A stretch of DNA of 64,000 nt from Sepioteuthis lessoniana (lineage: Eukaryota > Mollusca > Cephalopoda > Myopsida > Loliginidae): positions 1 through 64,000 of the forward strand of contig CAUZXS010005786.1 of the NCBI GenBank assembly GCA_963585895.1, written 5' to 3'. The notes beneath the pieces were generated by a model. It saw only the letters and a list, made by a program, of their open reading frames with translations, was not told the origin of the DNA and ran no database searches. Numbering within the stretch: the stretch's first letter is position 1; every line of letters starts with the position of its first letter. The translations under genes were made by a program, and so were the position numbers. This document shows positions 10,569 through 22,247 of this stretch, one piece after another.

Positions 10569-10810
10569 GAAGAGATATAGTCCAAGAGAATCAGTTAGGA
10601 AGATGATCTTGGAGTTTGTCCATTAATGCTTAGAGGTTCCGAGGGATTAGGTAGAGAAAGAAGATGAATCTCAAACACAGTTGTAGTGAGATAATTTTGC
10701 ATAATCTATTTTACAAGTATTTAGACAAACTACCTGAAGTTGTTGCAATGATCATTCCCACCCAAGTAGTTCATTCGGCGTTGCATAGAGAAGTGTGAAA
10801 AAATATACTC

Positions 10811-10838
10811 TAACAACAACAACAACAACAACAACAAA
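10811..10838 (+). repeat. (CAA)n microsatellite
   Basis: About nine CAA units, followed at 10913-10931 by a T run. Confidence 0.9.
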
Positions 10839-10977
10839 CCATCACGGGGTGCACAATTGTTGCAGTTACAATATGAATTCACTTACACTTCCGACATCAC
10901 AGACTCGAATCTTTTTTTTTTTTTTTTTTTTCCTCGACATATTTGTTAACGAACCTTCCGAATATTCTTATATATGA

Positions 10978-11610
10978 CACTAAACTGGATCTGATAGTGA
11001 AGCTCTTTTTCGGGAGTTTTGAGAGGGTGTGGAGTACCTCTTCATTGCCATTACTCCCAGGTTCACTGACCCATCTATGGATGAAATGAATCTGTTTGAA
11101 ATTTTATTCATATTGAATAGCAATGCTTGAAATGATGCGACTGTGCACAAACAAATGATTATTATTAGATATAATTATCAATGGTTGGAATACTTGAAAC
11201 TAACTATATTCAGATTATTTGGCTTGGTTTGATTTCTTTGTTTTTATAGCATATCAACCTTCGTGGTTTGTTTGATACTAAAGCCAACCTTTTGTACAAG
11301 TGGTGCTATTTAACCCATAACTGACAGGGATAAGAGGGTTCACACCTTTCTGAAGGGTCCGAAAGGGAACGTTAAAAGCACAACTGGAATTCAATCTTGC
11401 TTATCATGGTGTTGTTACAGGGACTCCTTTCCACATAAATTATTTGCATTAAAATAGCCACTTAAAGCAGTAATTGTTTACAAAATATCATTTTTAGTTA
11501 CTTGAAAACATATAATTATGCAAACATGATTATTATTATTATTGAATAGGTATAGTTACTACAAACCTTATAATTGTCTATAAATTATTAATATTAAACA
11601 AGAATAGTTG
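10978..11610 (+). mobile_element. Old element D interrupted by SINE-A
   Basis: 10978-11219 matches element D (gtggagtacctcttcattgc, the ccatctatgg block, gcttgaaatgatg). The body resumes at about 11440-11610 (agttacttgaaaacatataa, tattattattgaatagg). The SINE-A at 11220-11410 separates them. The 3' tail is not visible. Confidence 0.5.
11220..11410 (-). mobile_element. SINE-A, head partly lost
   Basis: Minus-strand SINE-A running from the ttggtttgatttctttg tail through ctatttaacccata and ttcacacctt to about the B box (actggaattc). Confidence 0.7.
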
Positions 11611-12067
11611 ATGTAAATGTACAATCCAATCATTATAAGCGATAAAAGAAAATGTGATTAAAAAATATATCAATAGAAAATTGATAATATAATTATGGCT
11701 GTAATCAAACATTTTGAAAGGAACAAAATTTCGGGATTTAATAATCGTTAAGGAGTTGATATACCTTTGAATAACCTAAATCCCAAAACGGTATTTCAGA
11801 ACATTTCATTAAAGACTCAAGAGTTCATCATTATTATCATCAAATTGTCCTGACAGTATGGAGTTTCCTGACTCTTTCTCATCATCCATCCCTATCATCC
11901 AGTGCTCTAGGCAGTTCTTCTAAAAGCTAATATAAGTCTTTGCTACTCAGCCAACACTCTCATGTCTATATACAGGAGTCTATAAGAAAATACTGCTAAT
12001 GAGTATATCCTTGCTTCTCCAGCAGTGTCCAGCATGTCGTTTGTCTTACTTGAATAGTTTGTGAGAT

Positions 12068-12361
12068 CATATTTACCAATCCTTCCGCTCGGGCAGGATA
12101 TGACACAAGGTCAGTTTTTAAGCGGAGTTTAACGGGTTTGAATTCAGAGTTTTCCTTCTCCTAGACTAGTTGCCTCGCCAAGGCTGAAGAACCTAGTCTG
12201 TCCTACTATTTACCCACAGCTGGAGGGAGAATAATTGGATTCATACCTTTCCCAAGGGTATTAGTGCCATGTGAAATGCAATCATTCTCATCCAAGATTT
12301 GAACTCGAGTTGCCGTGTTCATTACCTATGACGATAACCATTACACCATAGGCACCTCCTA
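12068..12361 (-). mobile_element. SINE-C nested in LINE-L
   Basis: Complete SINE-C with a perfect 17-bp target duplication (tgaatagtttgtgagat) at 12051-12067 and 12362-12378. Removing it restores the LINE sequence. The tail faces the left side. Confidence 0.95.
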
Positions 12362-13283
12362 TGAATAGTTTGTGAGATGGGAGACAAGTGGCCATAGGGA
12401 TGTTGCTTCCCAGATTAATTTGACAGTGTACAACATTCTTCTATAGTTCTCGTCTAGCTTTTTCTCTGTGTTTTGTTATCGTCCTTGTGGTGCATTGATA
12501 TTGTAGTATGGACACAGTTACAACTTGGAAGAAATCTCATTTAATTTTATCAGATAGATCAGGCTTCCATATTATCAATAAAGTGTCAATAATATTCCAC
12601 ATCTTTGTTAGGTATATGTTGACATCACTTTCAGTAGATGAGATGTTGCGGCCAAAGTATGAGAACTGGTCCACTAATTTTAAGGCGTGTTTAAAACAAA
12701 TGTATTCTATTTTATTTCCATTCACATAGAAGCCAATGCCTCTTACTGCTTACTCTAGGCTACACAGTAGAGATTCAGCTTGAGCTGGTGTACTTGTGAG
12801 AAGCATTAGATCATCTGCGTAGTCTGCATCTGTCATAGTTTCTGCTGGATATTGTCCGCTTTTCTTTTATCAGATCTATTAAAATTTGAAGTACATAGTT
12901 TAGGCAGAGTATAAACAAATATGGTATCTCCTTGTAAGACTCCAGCAACTATGTCAAAGAAGTCACTGTTTCCATCAGGTGAACGAACCATTGATTTTGT
13001 GTTTTTGCAAAGCTTTATTATGGTGGTAACAGTTTCTTTGGAAAGACCATCTGCTCGTAGGATTTGTGGCATCTTTCTTCTGTGTATGAAATTGAATGCC
13101 TTGGAGAAATCAGTGAACAGTAGTGTTGCCTCAACATTCTTTGCCTGTGCTCCTTTGATGATTCAATGGATTGTTTAATCTGTGAGAGATAGTGTGGTGT
13201 TTGTTTTTTTTTAAAGCTGTCCTGATTTTTTCTAAGATGTTTCATGATTTCAGATTGAATATGGTTGAGAAGCAGGGCATTAT

Positions 13284-13575
13284 CATATTTACCCAACCCC
13301 TCCGCTCGGGCAGGATATGACACAAGGTCAATTTTTAAGCGCAGTTTAACAGGTTTCAATTCAGAGTTTTCCTTCTCTTAGACTAGTTGCCTCACCAAGG
13401 CTGAAGAACCTAGTCTGTCCTACTATTTACCCATAGCTGGAGGGAGAATATTTGGATTCATACCTTTCCCTAGGGTATTAGTGCTATGTGAAATGCAATC
13501 AGTCTCGTCCAAGATTTGAACTCATGTTGCCGTGTCCAATTCCTACGACGATAACCATTACACCACGGGCACCAC
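13284..13575 (-). mobile_element. Second SINE-C nested in LINE-L
   Basis: Complete SINE-C with an 11-bp target duplication (cagggcattat) at 13273-13283 and 13576-13586. It has the same orientation as the 12068 copy and differs from it by scattered substitutions. Confidence 0.93.
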
Positions 13576-14051
13576 CAGGGCATTATAGAACTTCATAGCT
13601 ACAGCTGTAAGAGTTATGCTTCTGTAATTCTTAAAAATTCAGAGGTCACCTTTCTTGGGGAAGTAAGGGATATCACCTTACACCCATTTCTCTATGGTGT
13701 TTTGTTGATAGACTTCATTGCATGATTGAAGAAGTATGTCGTTAAATTTTCTTATCTTCCAAACTTCAGGGAGTATTTTATCAAGGCCTGCAGCTTTTCT
13801 GTTTTTAATTTTTTCAATACTGCATCAAGTTCTTCCTACATAAACTGACCTAGTTTGGTGTCTAGTTGGCCATTAATAGTTTTTTTGGATAGGTTTGTCT
13901 GTGATTTCAAGAGTTTTCAATCAGATTTTTTTCCACTTCAGAACTCTTTCTTCTTAGTCGGCAGCTATAAGTTTTGCTCTCATGGTGGCCTTCCTTCAGC
14001 TCGCTTCATTTACTGCTTGCCATGCTATTCATGATAGTCTATATTCTTCTG

Positions 14052-14303
14052 ATTGGTTTTGTTTGATTTGATTTCTTTGTTTTATGGCATATCAACCTTT
14101 TTAGGTTATTTAACGCCAAAGCCATTCTCCTAGAAGAACAGTAGTAGTACTATTTAACCCATAGCTGGGAGGATAAGGGGGTTCATACCTTTCCCAAGGG
14201 TATTTTCCCAAAAGTGAACGTAATAGTGTAACTGGAGTACGAACTCACTTACTACGATTCCGCAGTCCATCGCTTTAGCCATTACACCACAAGGACACCC
14301 CCA
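14052..14303 (-). mobile_element. SINE-A nested in LINE-L
   Basis: Complete minus-strand SINE-A from the tttgtttgatttgatttc tail to the gccattacaccacaaggac head. The target duplication is atattcttctg at 14041-14051 and 14304-14314. Confidence 0.93.
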
Positions 14304-14640
14304 ATATTCTTCTGGGTTTTCAATCTTATCCATTTGGCCTTGAACATATTTTAATGACTCTTTTTGGTGTGTGTTGGTTAATTCTTTCTAGGATTTCTTA
14401 AATTTCTGAACATTGGGTTTCTTTATCTGAGTAAGGTTGCTTTTTTTTTTTTAAGTTATCTTGTTTATTCTTAACAACAAGTGAGTCTCATGGAACTCTA
14501 CATTTGGATCTTGGTTTCGTTGGTGTGCACTCTGCTTTGATGTGGACAATGATAAAGTTTTCATATTTGTCATTAGGATCATGCCTTACAGTAGAGTATC
14601 AAATTTGTTTCTTACAGTTACCTGATATTTATTGTGTATA

Positions 14641-15404
14641 TCTCTATTGGTAAGTGAGGGTCAGTTGTAACATGTGGTTTTGTTTGTTTGTTTCTTATTT
14701 CTGTGTAGACTCAGGCATACCTTTGCTAAGACAATTCTGTAATCAGAAGAACTCCTTCAAAAGAGGAGTATGCCGTACAGTTCAGAGTACTTTTTATCTA
14801 CTTCTTGTTCATAAGTATATAATAAAGCCATGTTTTATCATTATTTGGATTGGTATAGGTCCATAATTTTCCCTCCCTTTTTTTGAATTTAGTGTTTAGG
14901 CATGAAAGACTGTTCTCAAGTAAAAAAAAATCTGTTAGATATTTGCCATTTCAATTTGTTAGGTTGTGTAAACAAAATTTATTATTTTCATCTTTACCTG
15001 CAAAAGATGAAAATAAGGAATTTTGCTTAAACAACTCAAGAGATAAGAAAACACAAGTAATAAAATCTTTCTGAACGTGTGAAAAAGTGATTTGTTGTAT
15101 TCTTTTTTTGACTTTCCTACAACACAGTGGATCACACCACAATAGAATAAGCAAATAGCTCTGCCCTAAGATAATCAATGAATAGTAATAAACCCTCATG
15201 GTTATTTTATCAAATTCCACAACTATTACACGTATTTAATGTCCACTTTCTTGAAAGGCTTCCTCTGTAATGGTCAATTCACATTACAAAATAATCAAAT
15301 ATTAATGCTACTTTTCAAATTCACTAATATTTCTCAGAAAATATTAGTGTCAACACTAATATTTCTCAGAAGAATAAGTTACTTTAGAAGCAAAGAAAAA
15401 TAGA
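14641..15404. other. Unassigned, with a foldback
   Basis: About 14957-14995 and 15003-15041 form an imperfect inverted repeat whose inner 14 bp (ttattttcatcttt) are perfect. Both strands are open through it for that reason alone. Nothing else is recognised. Confidence 0.5.
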
Positions 15405-15672
15405 TGAAAAAAAAAAACCTAGTGGGTAGAGTCTTTGCAAATGGTCTGGGAGACCTGGGTTCAATCCCAGGTCAAGTAATACCAAAGACTTTAAAAATGG
15501 TACTTGATACCTCCTTGCTTAACACTCAGCAACATAAGGTATGTATCAAGGGTAAAGTGGAGCAATCCAAGGAAAGGAGTAGTGCCCTCCCCTACACTTC
15601 AGTGTAGTAGCTATTGAAAAGGGAGCCTTCTGGTTGCCCTCGACTACGGTCGCCAATTTTACTTACTTCTTA
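15405..15672 (+). mobile_element. SINE-B, head slightly clipped
   Basis: Begins at cctagtgggtagagtc after an A run. B box ggttcaatcc at about 15458. The body and the gccaattttacttactt tail are well conserved. Confidence 0.88.
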
Positions 15673-16179
15673 CTTAAAAAACAAAGTAGCTGTATGTTTA
15701 GTTAAAATTGTTTATTAGTACACAGCATAATTATATAACCTTGCTAACTTTAAAGCATCTGATAATCCAAGTACATGGTGAATCCAGCTTGGATTTGGAA
15801 TTCCACCAGGTATCAGACGTTAGGAATTATACCAATATAAATATCTTATCCTCATAAATATATTAATATCAAATATTAAGTATGGAAGTTAAATTTGTAG
15901 CTGTGCATGAATTATTCTCTTGGGACTGTGGATCTTAACCTGGAACATATTGTTTCTGCTCTAAGACACAGGTGATTGCAATATTGTATTGAAGACAAGC
16001 AGATGCCCATGCAGCAAGTCTTCCTTCTCTATGTTGTCCAATGGAAAAGTCAAGTTTGATACCAGTATTGTTGCAGGTATTGCAAGAAAGAAGTTGAAGA
16101 CAATGTCAGATTGCTTGAAGGATTCAAACTCTGAACTTGTCTTATGGATTTATATACAAAGCCTTTCTCTTAAGTGGTA
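15673..16179. other. Unassigned sequence
   Basis: No repeat or coding homology seen. A 76-residue plus-strand frame at 15989-16219 has no recognised motif and runs into the SINE-C remnant. Confidence 0.35.
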
Positions 16180-16310
16180 TAATGATAATGATAAGAATTC
16201 AGAATTTTCCTTCTCTTAGAATAGTTGCCAATTAAAAATGGAGAACCCAGTCAGTCTTACAGTTGAAACAAGAGTTATAGGAAAAGAAGTGATGGATTCA
16301 TATCATTCTA
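16180..16310 (-). mobile_element. SINE-C remnant
   Basis: gaattcagaattttccttct, the aatagttgcc block and ggattcatatc match the minus-strand SINE-C body. Both ends are lost. Confidence 0.6.
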
Positions 16311-16388
16311 AAACATAAGTTCAATGAGAATATAAATTGTCATTGCCAAAACTAATAATCTATTTGCAGATCCCATTTTCTATGCTGT

Positions 16389-16585
16389 AAACCATAAAGG
16401 TATCTACTACAAACCATAAAGGTATCTACTGCAAACCATTAAGGTATCTACTGCAAACCATAAAGGTGTCTACTGCAAACTATTAAGGTATCTACTACAA
16501 ACCATAAAGGTATCTACAGCAAACCATTAAGTTATCTACTGCAAACCATAAAGGTATCTACAGCAAACCATAAAGTTATCTACTA
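16389..16585. repeat. 22-bp minisatellite, 9 copies
   Basis: Nine 22-bp units: aaaccataaagg followed by tatctactgc. Variants are ccat/ctat, ataaa/attaa and ctgc/ctac/cagc. No spacers are present, so it is not CRISPR-like. Confidence 0.93.
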
Positions 16586-16767
16586 TTTTGTATAAGAGAT
16601 CATATAATGATCAGTTGAAGATACTTAGATACAAAAATAATAATTTTCAATCAACAAATAGATATGCAACATTACCAGTTCCTTTTTCATTACTTCTTTT
16701 ATAGCATATCAACTATTTTTAGAAGTATTTTTAAAACTTTCTAAAATAACTTTTCCTTGCAAAAACT

Positions 16768-16850
16768 TTTCTCCTGATGATAACCTAAGGTCGAAACTAG
16801 TTGAGAACAATTAAAAAATAAACATCTACAAATAAATATTCCTGCTTGTC
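16768..16850 (+). repeat. Module H, best hammerhead-like core
   Basis: CTGATGA at 16774-16780, then ACC-taa-GGT as a short possible stem II, then GAAAC at 16793-16797. This is the most complete hammerhead-type core in the window. Flanking stems I and III and a cleavage triplet are not evident, so catalysis cannot be claimed. Confidence 0.5.
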
Positions 16851-17179
16851 TTACCTCTGATCAATTACCAATCAATTATGCCTCCACAAATGTTCAACAC
16901 ATCCGCCATCTCAAGTGCCAAGTGTAGTGGGGGACCATTATATCCTAAGTCATGTACTATGGTATTAAGTATATTATTTATTTTCAAATCTCTATAATAT
17001 TCTCTAAATTTCTGAAAATTTTACTAATGTATTTTTAGGGCATTGCATACAAGCTATCTTGTAAATTCCTGCTTTGGATGCAATATCAGATTTTTATTTG
17101 AAAAGAGTTAATAAAGTTTTAATTGTTTCGGACTTGTTTGTATTTATATTTACATTGAGAAGTTAGATTCTTTTTTTGA

Positions 17180-17290
17180 TAAATCAATTGATTTAAGAGT
17201 ATCTCAACCTGCCTAGGTTTATTTTATGCTAAGAAGTTAGAGAATTGCATTCATGGAATATTTATATTTTCATTTTTTGTGTAGTCTAAG
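17180..17290. repeat. Repeat F copy
   Basis: Shares aaatcaattgattt, the atctcaacctgcctaggttt block, attttatgc and the ttttttgtgtag block with the triplicated unit at 49724-50075. Confidence 0.55.
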
Positions 17291-17293
17291 AAA

Positions 17294-18222
17294 TTTTACA
17301 CATACTACTTCAACATTGTAGCTGGAGTACTGCAAGGAGACACACTAGCCCCATACCTCTTTATTATCTGTCTAGACTATGTGCTTAGAACATTGACTGA
17401 TAAAATCAAAGAAAACGGTTTCGAGCTGACAAATAAAAGAAGCAGAAGGTACCCCGCAAAAGCAAGTACCGATGCCGATGACAAATGCAAATGCACCCAC
17501 CCAAGCCAAAACCCTTCTGCATAGTCTGGAATGAGCCACCACAGGCATTGGCCTCCATGTCAATGCATACAAAATAGAATATATGTGCTTTAATCAAACA
17601 GGCAACATTTCCATAGTAAACGGTAGCTTTCTGAAACTAGTTGACAAGTTCACCTACCTAGGAAGCAGTGTCTCATCAACCAAGACAGACATCGACTCGT
17701 GACTAACAAAGGCATGGACAGCTATCAATTGGCTATCAGTCATATGTAAGTCAGACCTGACCGATAAAATGAAATGCAGTTTCTTCCAAGCAGTGATTGT
17801 GTCGATACTGCTATATGGATGCACTACATGGACGCTATCTAAATGGCTGAAGAAAAAGCTAGACGGCAACTACAAAAGAATGCTGCGAGCAATATTGAAC
17901 AAGTCCTCGAAGCAATACCCCACAAAGCAGCAGTTATATGGCCACCTACTACCCATCACAAAAACTATCAAAGTTAGACAAACCAGACATGCATGATACT
18001 GCTGGAAAAGTAGGGACGAGCTTATAAGTGATGTACTCCTATGGACACCTTCACATGGCCGAGCAAAAGCAGGGTGACCAGCTTGAACCTACATACAGCA
18101 GCTCTGTGAGGAAATGGGGTGTAGCCCTGAGGACCTGCCGGAAGCAATGAATGATAGGGAGGGGTGACGAGAGAGGGTCAGGGATATCTGTGCTGACGAC
18201 ACGACAAGATGATGATGATAGA
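17294..18222 (+). mobile_element. LINE-L fragment, RT to 3' end
   Basis: 17294-17480 encodes the IVAGVLQGDTLAPYLFIICL block. The sequence then reads DADD-KCKCTH where the catalytic YADD box and following residues should be, so an internal deletion has removed it. 17769-17996 encodes the downstream part (SILLYGCTTWTL, LDGNYKRMLRAIL, IKVRQTRHA). The element ends in an ATG-repeat tail at about 18209-18222. Stops and frameshifts make it non-functional, and it is 5'-truncated. Confidence 0.85.
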
Positions 18223-18300
18223 TCTATTTGACCCATTGACGGGACCCTAACAGGTACAACAACTCCGGGTCAGAGTGGATCTGGAAGTAATTACAATGGA
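18222..18300 (-). mobile_element. Element D fragment
   Basis: gatctatttgacccattgac and the gggtcagagtggatctgg block match the minus-strand head-proximal region of element D. It adjoins the LINE-L tail. Confidence 0.55.
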
Positions 18301-18904
18301 GTTGAACTTTTATTCTGTTCAATTTTTATGCTACAGAAGCAAATACACATAGATATTATGCTATGGGACCATGTTGAAAGTATTGATAAGCAAAGGAATT
18401 TGCATCAACTCCCTAAGAGAGACAAAGACTTTAACCTATGGCAAAGGAAATGACAACCACAGATTTCATTTCTTCCTCACCCGAAGAGGGCCACTTGTCA
18501 TCCAACTGCCCTCTTCAACTTCCTCTATCTCAAACTGGAACTTGATCTACAACTCTCTGACTAACTAACCCTTATTTTATAGATAGATAGATAGATAGAT
18601 ATTCTGCTAATTATTCTGTTAACTAATTCATCAATAACATGCAATCATTAAAACTTTCCAGAATCAAATCATTTCAAACATCAGCGGACACATATCCAAA
18701 CGTTTATTTAAACACCTCGCCCACAGCTGATTTAAAAACAAAATTTTATTAGGAGAAGGGCTGACATTTAGATGCAACCAAGGTTCACATGCCTCACCTT
18801 GCCAACTTGATCTTGCTATCAAAAACTCTAAGTTTTTAACTAGTATACAATTTATCACTAAAATAAAATAATCAACTAAAATAATTAATTAAAATCCCTA
18901 ATTA
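18301..18904. other. Unassigned, with (GATA)n
   Basis: A tagatagatagatagat run at 18577-18600. The rest shows no family or motif. Confidence 0.45.
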
Positions 18905-19378
18905 TATTACATAATGACATATCAGCCTTTGTGGGTGTTGGAATTTGATCAGTCATTTTGTCATCCAGTTGTGGGATTCTTAATACAAAAAGGTACATCT
19001 TGCCAGTACAAAGCTGCAATATGTTTTTATAATGTGAATAACATGCCCTTACTTAGATATGCTCCAGTCATTGCTGATGGCCGGTCTTTTGCTGCTATTG
19101 ACGGGCAAGTCGATAAATATCTGTCACCAATTTATAGACAGCTTGTACTTATGACCCTCCCCCCATACAATCCAACAGTGGGTTTATTTAATCCCAAAGC
19201 CATTGTTGTAGAAGAAAAGTAGTAAAACTATTTGACCCATAGCTGGAGAGACAAGGAGGTTCATATGTTTCCCAAGGGTATTAGTTCAAAAGTGAATGTA
19301 ATAGAGAAACTAGAGTTCAAACTTGTTTACTTTGAGGCCACAGTCCAATACTTTAGCCATTACACTATGGGGACTCTC
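18905..19378 (-). mobile_element. SINE-A split by an unknown 240-bp insertion
   Basis: Tail piece 18905-18932 (aatgacatatcagcctttgtg) and body/head 19174-19378 (gggtttatttaatcccaaag, acccatagctgg, gccattacactatgggg) are collinear SINE-A. The intervening 18933-19173 is flanked by gtgggt on both sides. It matches nothing else in the window and is open in one plus-strand frame across its length. Confidence 0.7.
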
Positions 19379-20204
19379 TCCCTCTCTAGAACTGGAGCCT
19401 CACCATGAGGTTTAGTTTCATAATCAAGACATCCCTTTTTTGAGTAGGGAGGATAGAATTGGCTGACAGAGTATAAGATTTTTTTTTGAGTCTGTTGGTT
19501 ATCGTGTTTGTTAGTAATATGATAAACCTGGAGTTAGATTAATCCTATTTTATTTTATTTTTTAGTTATGTCTATTTTGTATACTTTCCTTTTTAGTAGT
19601 ATAATAGAAGCAATCAGGAAAATATAGCATCTTAAAAGTATTTTCTAACTTTCTTCTTCTGGCAGATATTCAGGGCTGCAAATTCTAAATTACACACATG
19701 CACATGTGACAATGTGTAACTCTAGTAAATACAACACAAAACTCGAGTCAGATGTCAGCTCCCAAGAGAGACTTCTACCCCCTTTTTATTGACAAATAAC
19801 AAAAACTGAATTAGCACTTTCATTTTCCTTTCACAATGGTAGAACTTATACTTCCATTTTCTAAAAATTCAAGAACCAAATTATGAAAGTATATATATAT
19901 ATATATATATATATGCACATACAACAAAATATATATTTGACAGTTATATACATATTGTTAGATCAAATAGACTGAGAAAGATAGAAAGAAGCAGACTGAC
20001 ATTGATAGAGAACGATAGATGTCTTATGGAATGTTTAAAATAGGTAGATATGAACAAAATAATATGAATATGGAGAGAGGCAATATGATTTTTTAAGGAT
20101 ATATTAGGTTTTTAAAAGAAATTTTTAACGCTAATTATATTACATAAATTAGAAATATAATGTTTAGAACTTTCTCATTTTTTTCATTTTATTTAAAAAT
20201 TCAC
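19379..20204. other. Unassigned, with (AT)n
   Basis: (AT)n at 19890-19914. No coding or repeat family recognised. Confidence 0.4.
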
Positions 20205-20337
20205 ATGCCCTGATGAAGGTTTAATGTTTAAAAACCAAAATGTTTAACATTGGCAAATAATTCATAAACTATAAATAAAATTATCCTCTGAAGACCTTGT
20301 ATTTTTTTGTATTTGCATATTTTCATATATATATATA
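20205..20337 (+). repeat. Module H with (AT)n end
   Basis: CTGATGA at 20210-20216 followed by ggttt...aaacc (possible stem II) and aaaatg at the GAAAC position. (AT)n at 20325-20336. Confidence 0.45.
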
Positions 20338-20530
20338 AGGATCCCTTTTCAATAGCTACTACACTGAGGTGTAAGGGAAGGTTCAACTCCTTTCCCTGGA
20401 TTGCTTCTCTTATCCTTGATCCATATCTTATAATTTTGAGAGTTAATCAAGGAGAAATCAAGTACCTTTTTTTGAGTCTATGGTAGGACTTGACCTGGGA
20501 TTGAACCCAGGTCAACAGGACAATAGGCAA
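20338..20530 (-). mobile_element. SINE-B, both ends clipped
   Basis: Minus-strand SINE-B from cccttttcaatagctacta to the B box (gggattgaacccaggtc near 20498), ending in the (AT)n that borders the mariner. Confidence 0.8.
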
Positions 20531-20551
20531 ATATATATATATATATATATA

Positions 20552-21454
20552 TGAGGATCATTGAATAAGTTTCCAGACTTTTTTTGTATGACCACTTTTA
20601 TTGATAGTACACACATGAAACGCTAGTCCCCTTTGAAGAAATCTCCTCCAGCTGCAATGCACTTGTTGTACTGTTCCAACAACTTCTGGAAGGCCTCATC
20701 AAAGTGCTCTTGCGTGAGTGTGTCAATGACCTTCGTCACAGCTTCTTCCATCTCCTCAATTGTCTCATAACAACAGCCTCTGAGCTTAGGGAATAACCAA
20801 AAGTCACAGGGAGCAAGGTCTGGACTATAGGGACAGTGAGGAACTGTCTTGATGTCATCTTGGACAAATAGTCTGTGACAAGGATGGAGTTGTGGACTGG
20901 TGCATTGTCCTGGTGGAAATGCCACTGATCCGATTTGAAGAGTGCTGGCCTCTTCCGACGGAATCTCTTCCTGAACTTCCTTAAAACCTCAACATAGTAA
21001 CCCTAACCTTAAGCCTTTGGCCAATCAACTCTGGCGTATTGAAATCCTTACTCCTCCCACACCTCTCATCATCCCTCACAGACTCTCTGCCTTCCTTTAA
21101 TCTCTTATGCCACTCAAGAACTGATGCTTGATTCATGCAAGATGCTCCAAAAACAGTCTGAAGCATTCCATACGTTTCTGTGGCATTTTTTCCAAGTTTA
21201 AAACAGAATTTTATTGCATTTTGTTCTTCTAAAGTGTCCTCACATCCAGATTGCATTTTTGAAATTCACCAGCTGTGATAATCAGGCTTTAGTAGATTGT
21301 GTTCCAACTCCTGCTGTTTCTTTGAACCTGAAATCATAAAAATTAGTCAGTCATCTCATAAGATGTATAGCAATAACATACTGAATTTTCAAGAGTCTAT
21401 GACAATTTTAAATGCCAGTACAAAAAAGTCTGGAAATTTATTGAATGCACCACG
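20552..21454 (-). mobile_element. DD34D mariner with both terminal repeats
   Basis: A 903-bp element in an (AT)n run, flanked by TA. Inverted ends: attgaataagtttccagact (left, from about 20560) and its counterpart agtctggaaatttattgaat (right, 21427-21446). N-terminal half (20981-21256): helix-turn-helix domain with KFCFKLGKNATETYGMLQ and EWHKRLKEGRESV. C-terminal half (20600-20990): HFHQDNAPVHNSI with the second catalytic Asp, then after a one-base frameshift YSPDLAPCDFWLFPKL with the third (34-residue spacing). The region between, including the first Asp, is deleted; a full mariner is about 1.3 kb. Non-autonomous. Confidence 0.92.
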
Positions 21455-22247
21455 TATATAACAGCTGAGATTAAGTATTTACATATGTGAAATGAGAGAT
21501 TATTATAATAATAATAGTATTAGGAGAAGTATTTTCTGTCTAATTGTACTTTTTTAGCACATTTGATAGCACTAGTAAACTTTTATAAACTGTAAGACAT
21601 TATTTAGTAAGTTTTACATATTTACTTTCACAAGAACAAAGTGAGATGTCAGAATTCAGCCACTGATAAAAACGAAAATCACAACTCAAATACCATTCAT
21701 GCTATAGCTTTGTAACCGGGTCCCATGCAATGAAATCAAACACCAAATTCAATTTGAAGAAAATCGCTTTGACCAAGCACAATGGCTGAGAGATGTTTAA
21801 AACTTCATAATGAAAAATATGATAAAAACACATCTTTTTCTGCAAAACTTCTCCAATCTCTTTCTCTCTCTCTCTCTCTCAAACAAACATGTTGGTAGTG
21901 ATGATGAAAGTAAAACAGCTTCAGCTAAATTACCTTCATAATCAAATCCTTGCTTATATAATATTAAATTCAGTGACGTCTTCATTTCATCAAGAGGCAA
22001 ATAATAAACTTCTTGTGGTATAAATGCCAGAGATGTAAGGATTTCATCTCAAGACATTTGCTATTTCAAAGGACAAATAAACATTACATCACAAAGCAAG
22101 CCATGTGTACAATCCTTTTTAAAAACAGAAATCAATTTTATATAATTCAGTCAGGCCCAAAATAAAATCATTCTCCTGTTTATAATGCAATATCATCTTT
22201 CATGAAGCATACCTGAAAAAACAACATATATATATATATATATATAA
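21455..22247. other. Unassigned, with simple repeats
   Basis: (TC)n at about 21858-21880 and (AT)n at 22226-22246. No gene or element recognised. Confidence 0.45.

Larger units (their letters stand above)
11866..14640 (-). mobile_element. LINE-L reverse-transcriptase region with nested SINEs
   Basis: Minus-strand non-LTR retrotransposon. RT-core residues are readable: DFSKAFNFIHRRKMPQILRA and the VRSPDGNSDFFD-IVAGVLQGDT block (about 12900-13110), the GVLQGDT motif corresponding to an RT core motif. Further 3', a KLVDQFSYFGRNIS segment (about 12600-12700) matches the part after the catalytic box. The 3' end lies near 11870 (catccatccctatcatcc). Frameshifts and stops are frequent. Upstream sequence at 14315-14640 is probably the same element, but I could not identify a domain. 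Three SINEs interrupt it. It is not functional. Confidence 0.8.

Noticed and set aside
14982-15016. Rho-independent terminator
   Set aside because: The hairpin is AT-rich without a U-tract, and nothing in the window suggests a bacterial genome.
16389-16585. CRISPR-like array
   Set aside because: Units are contiguous with no unique spacers and the sequence is eukaryotic.
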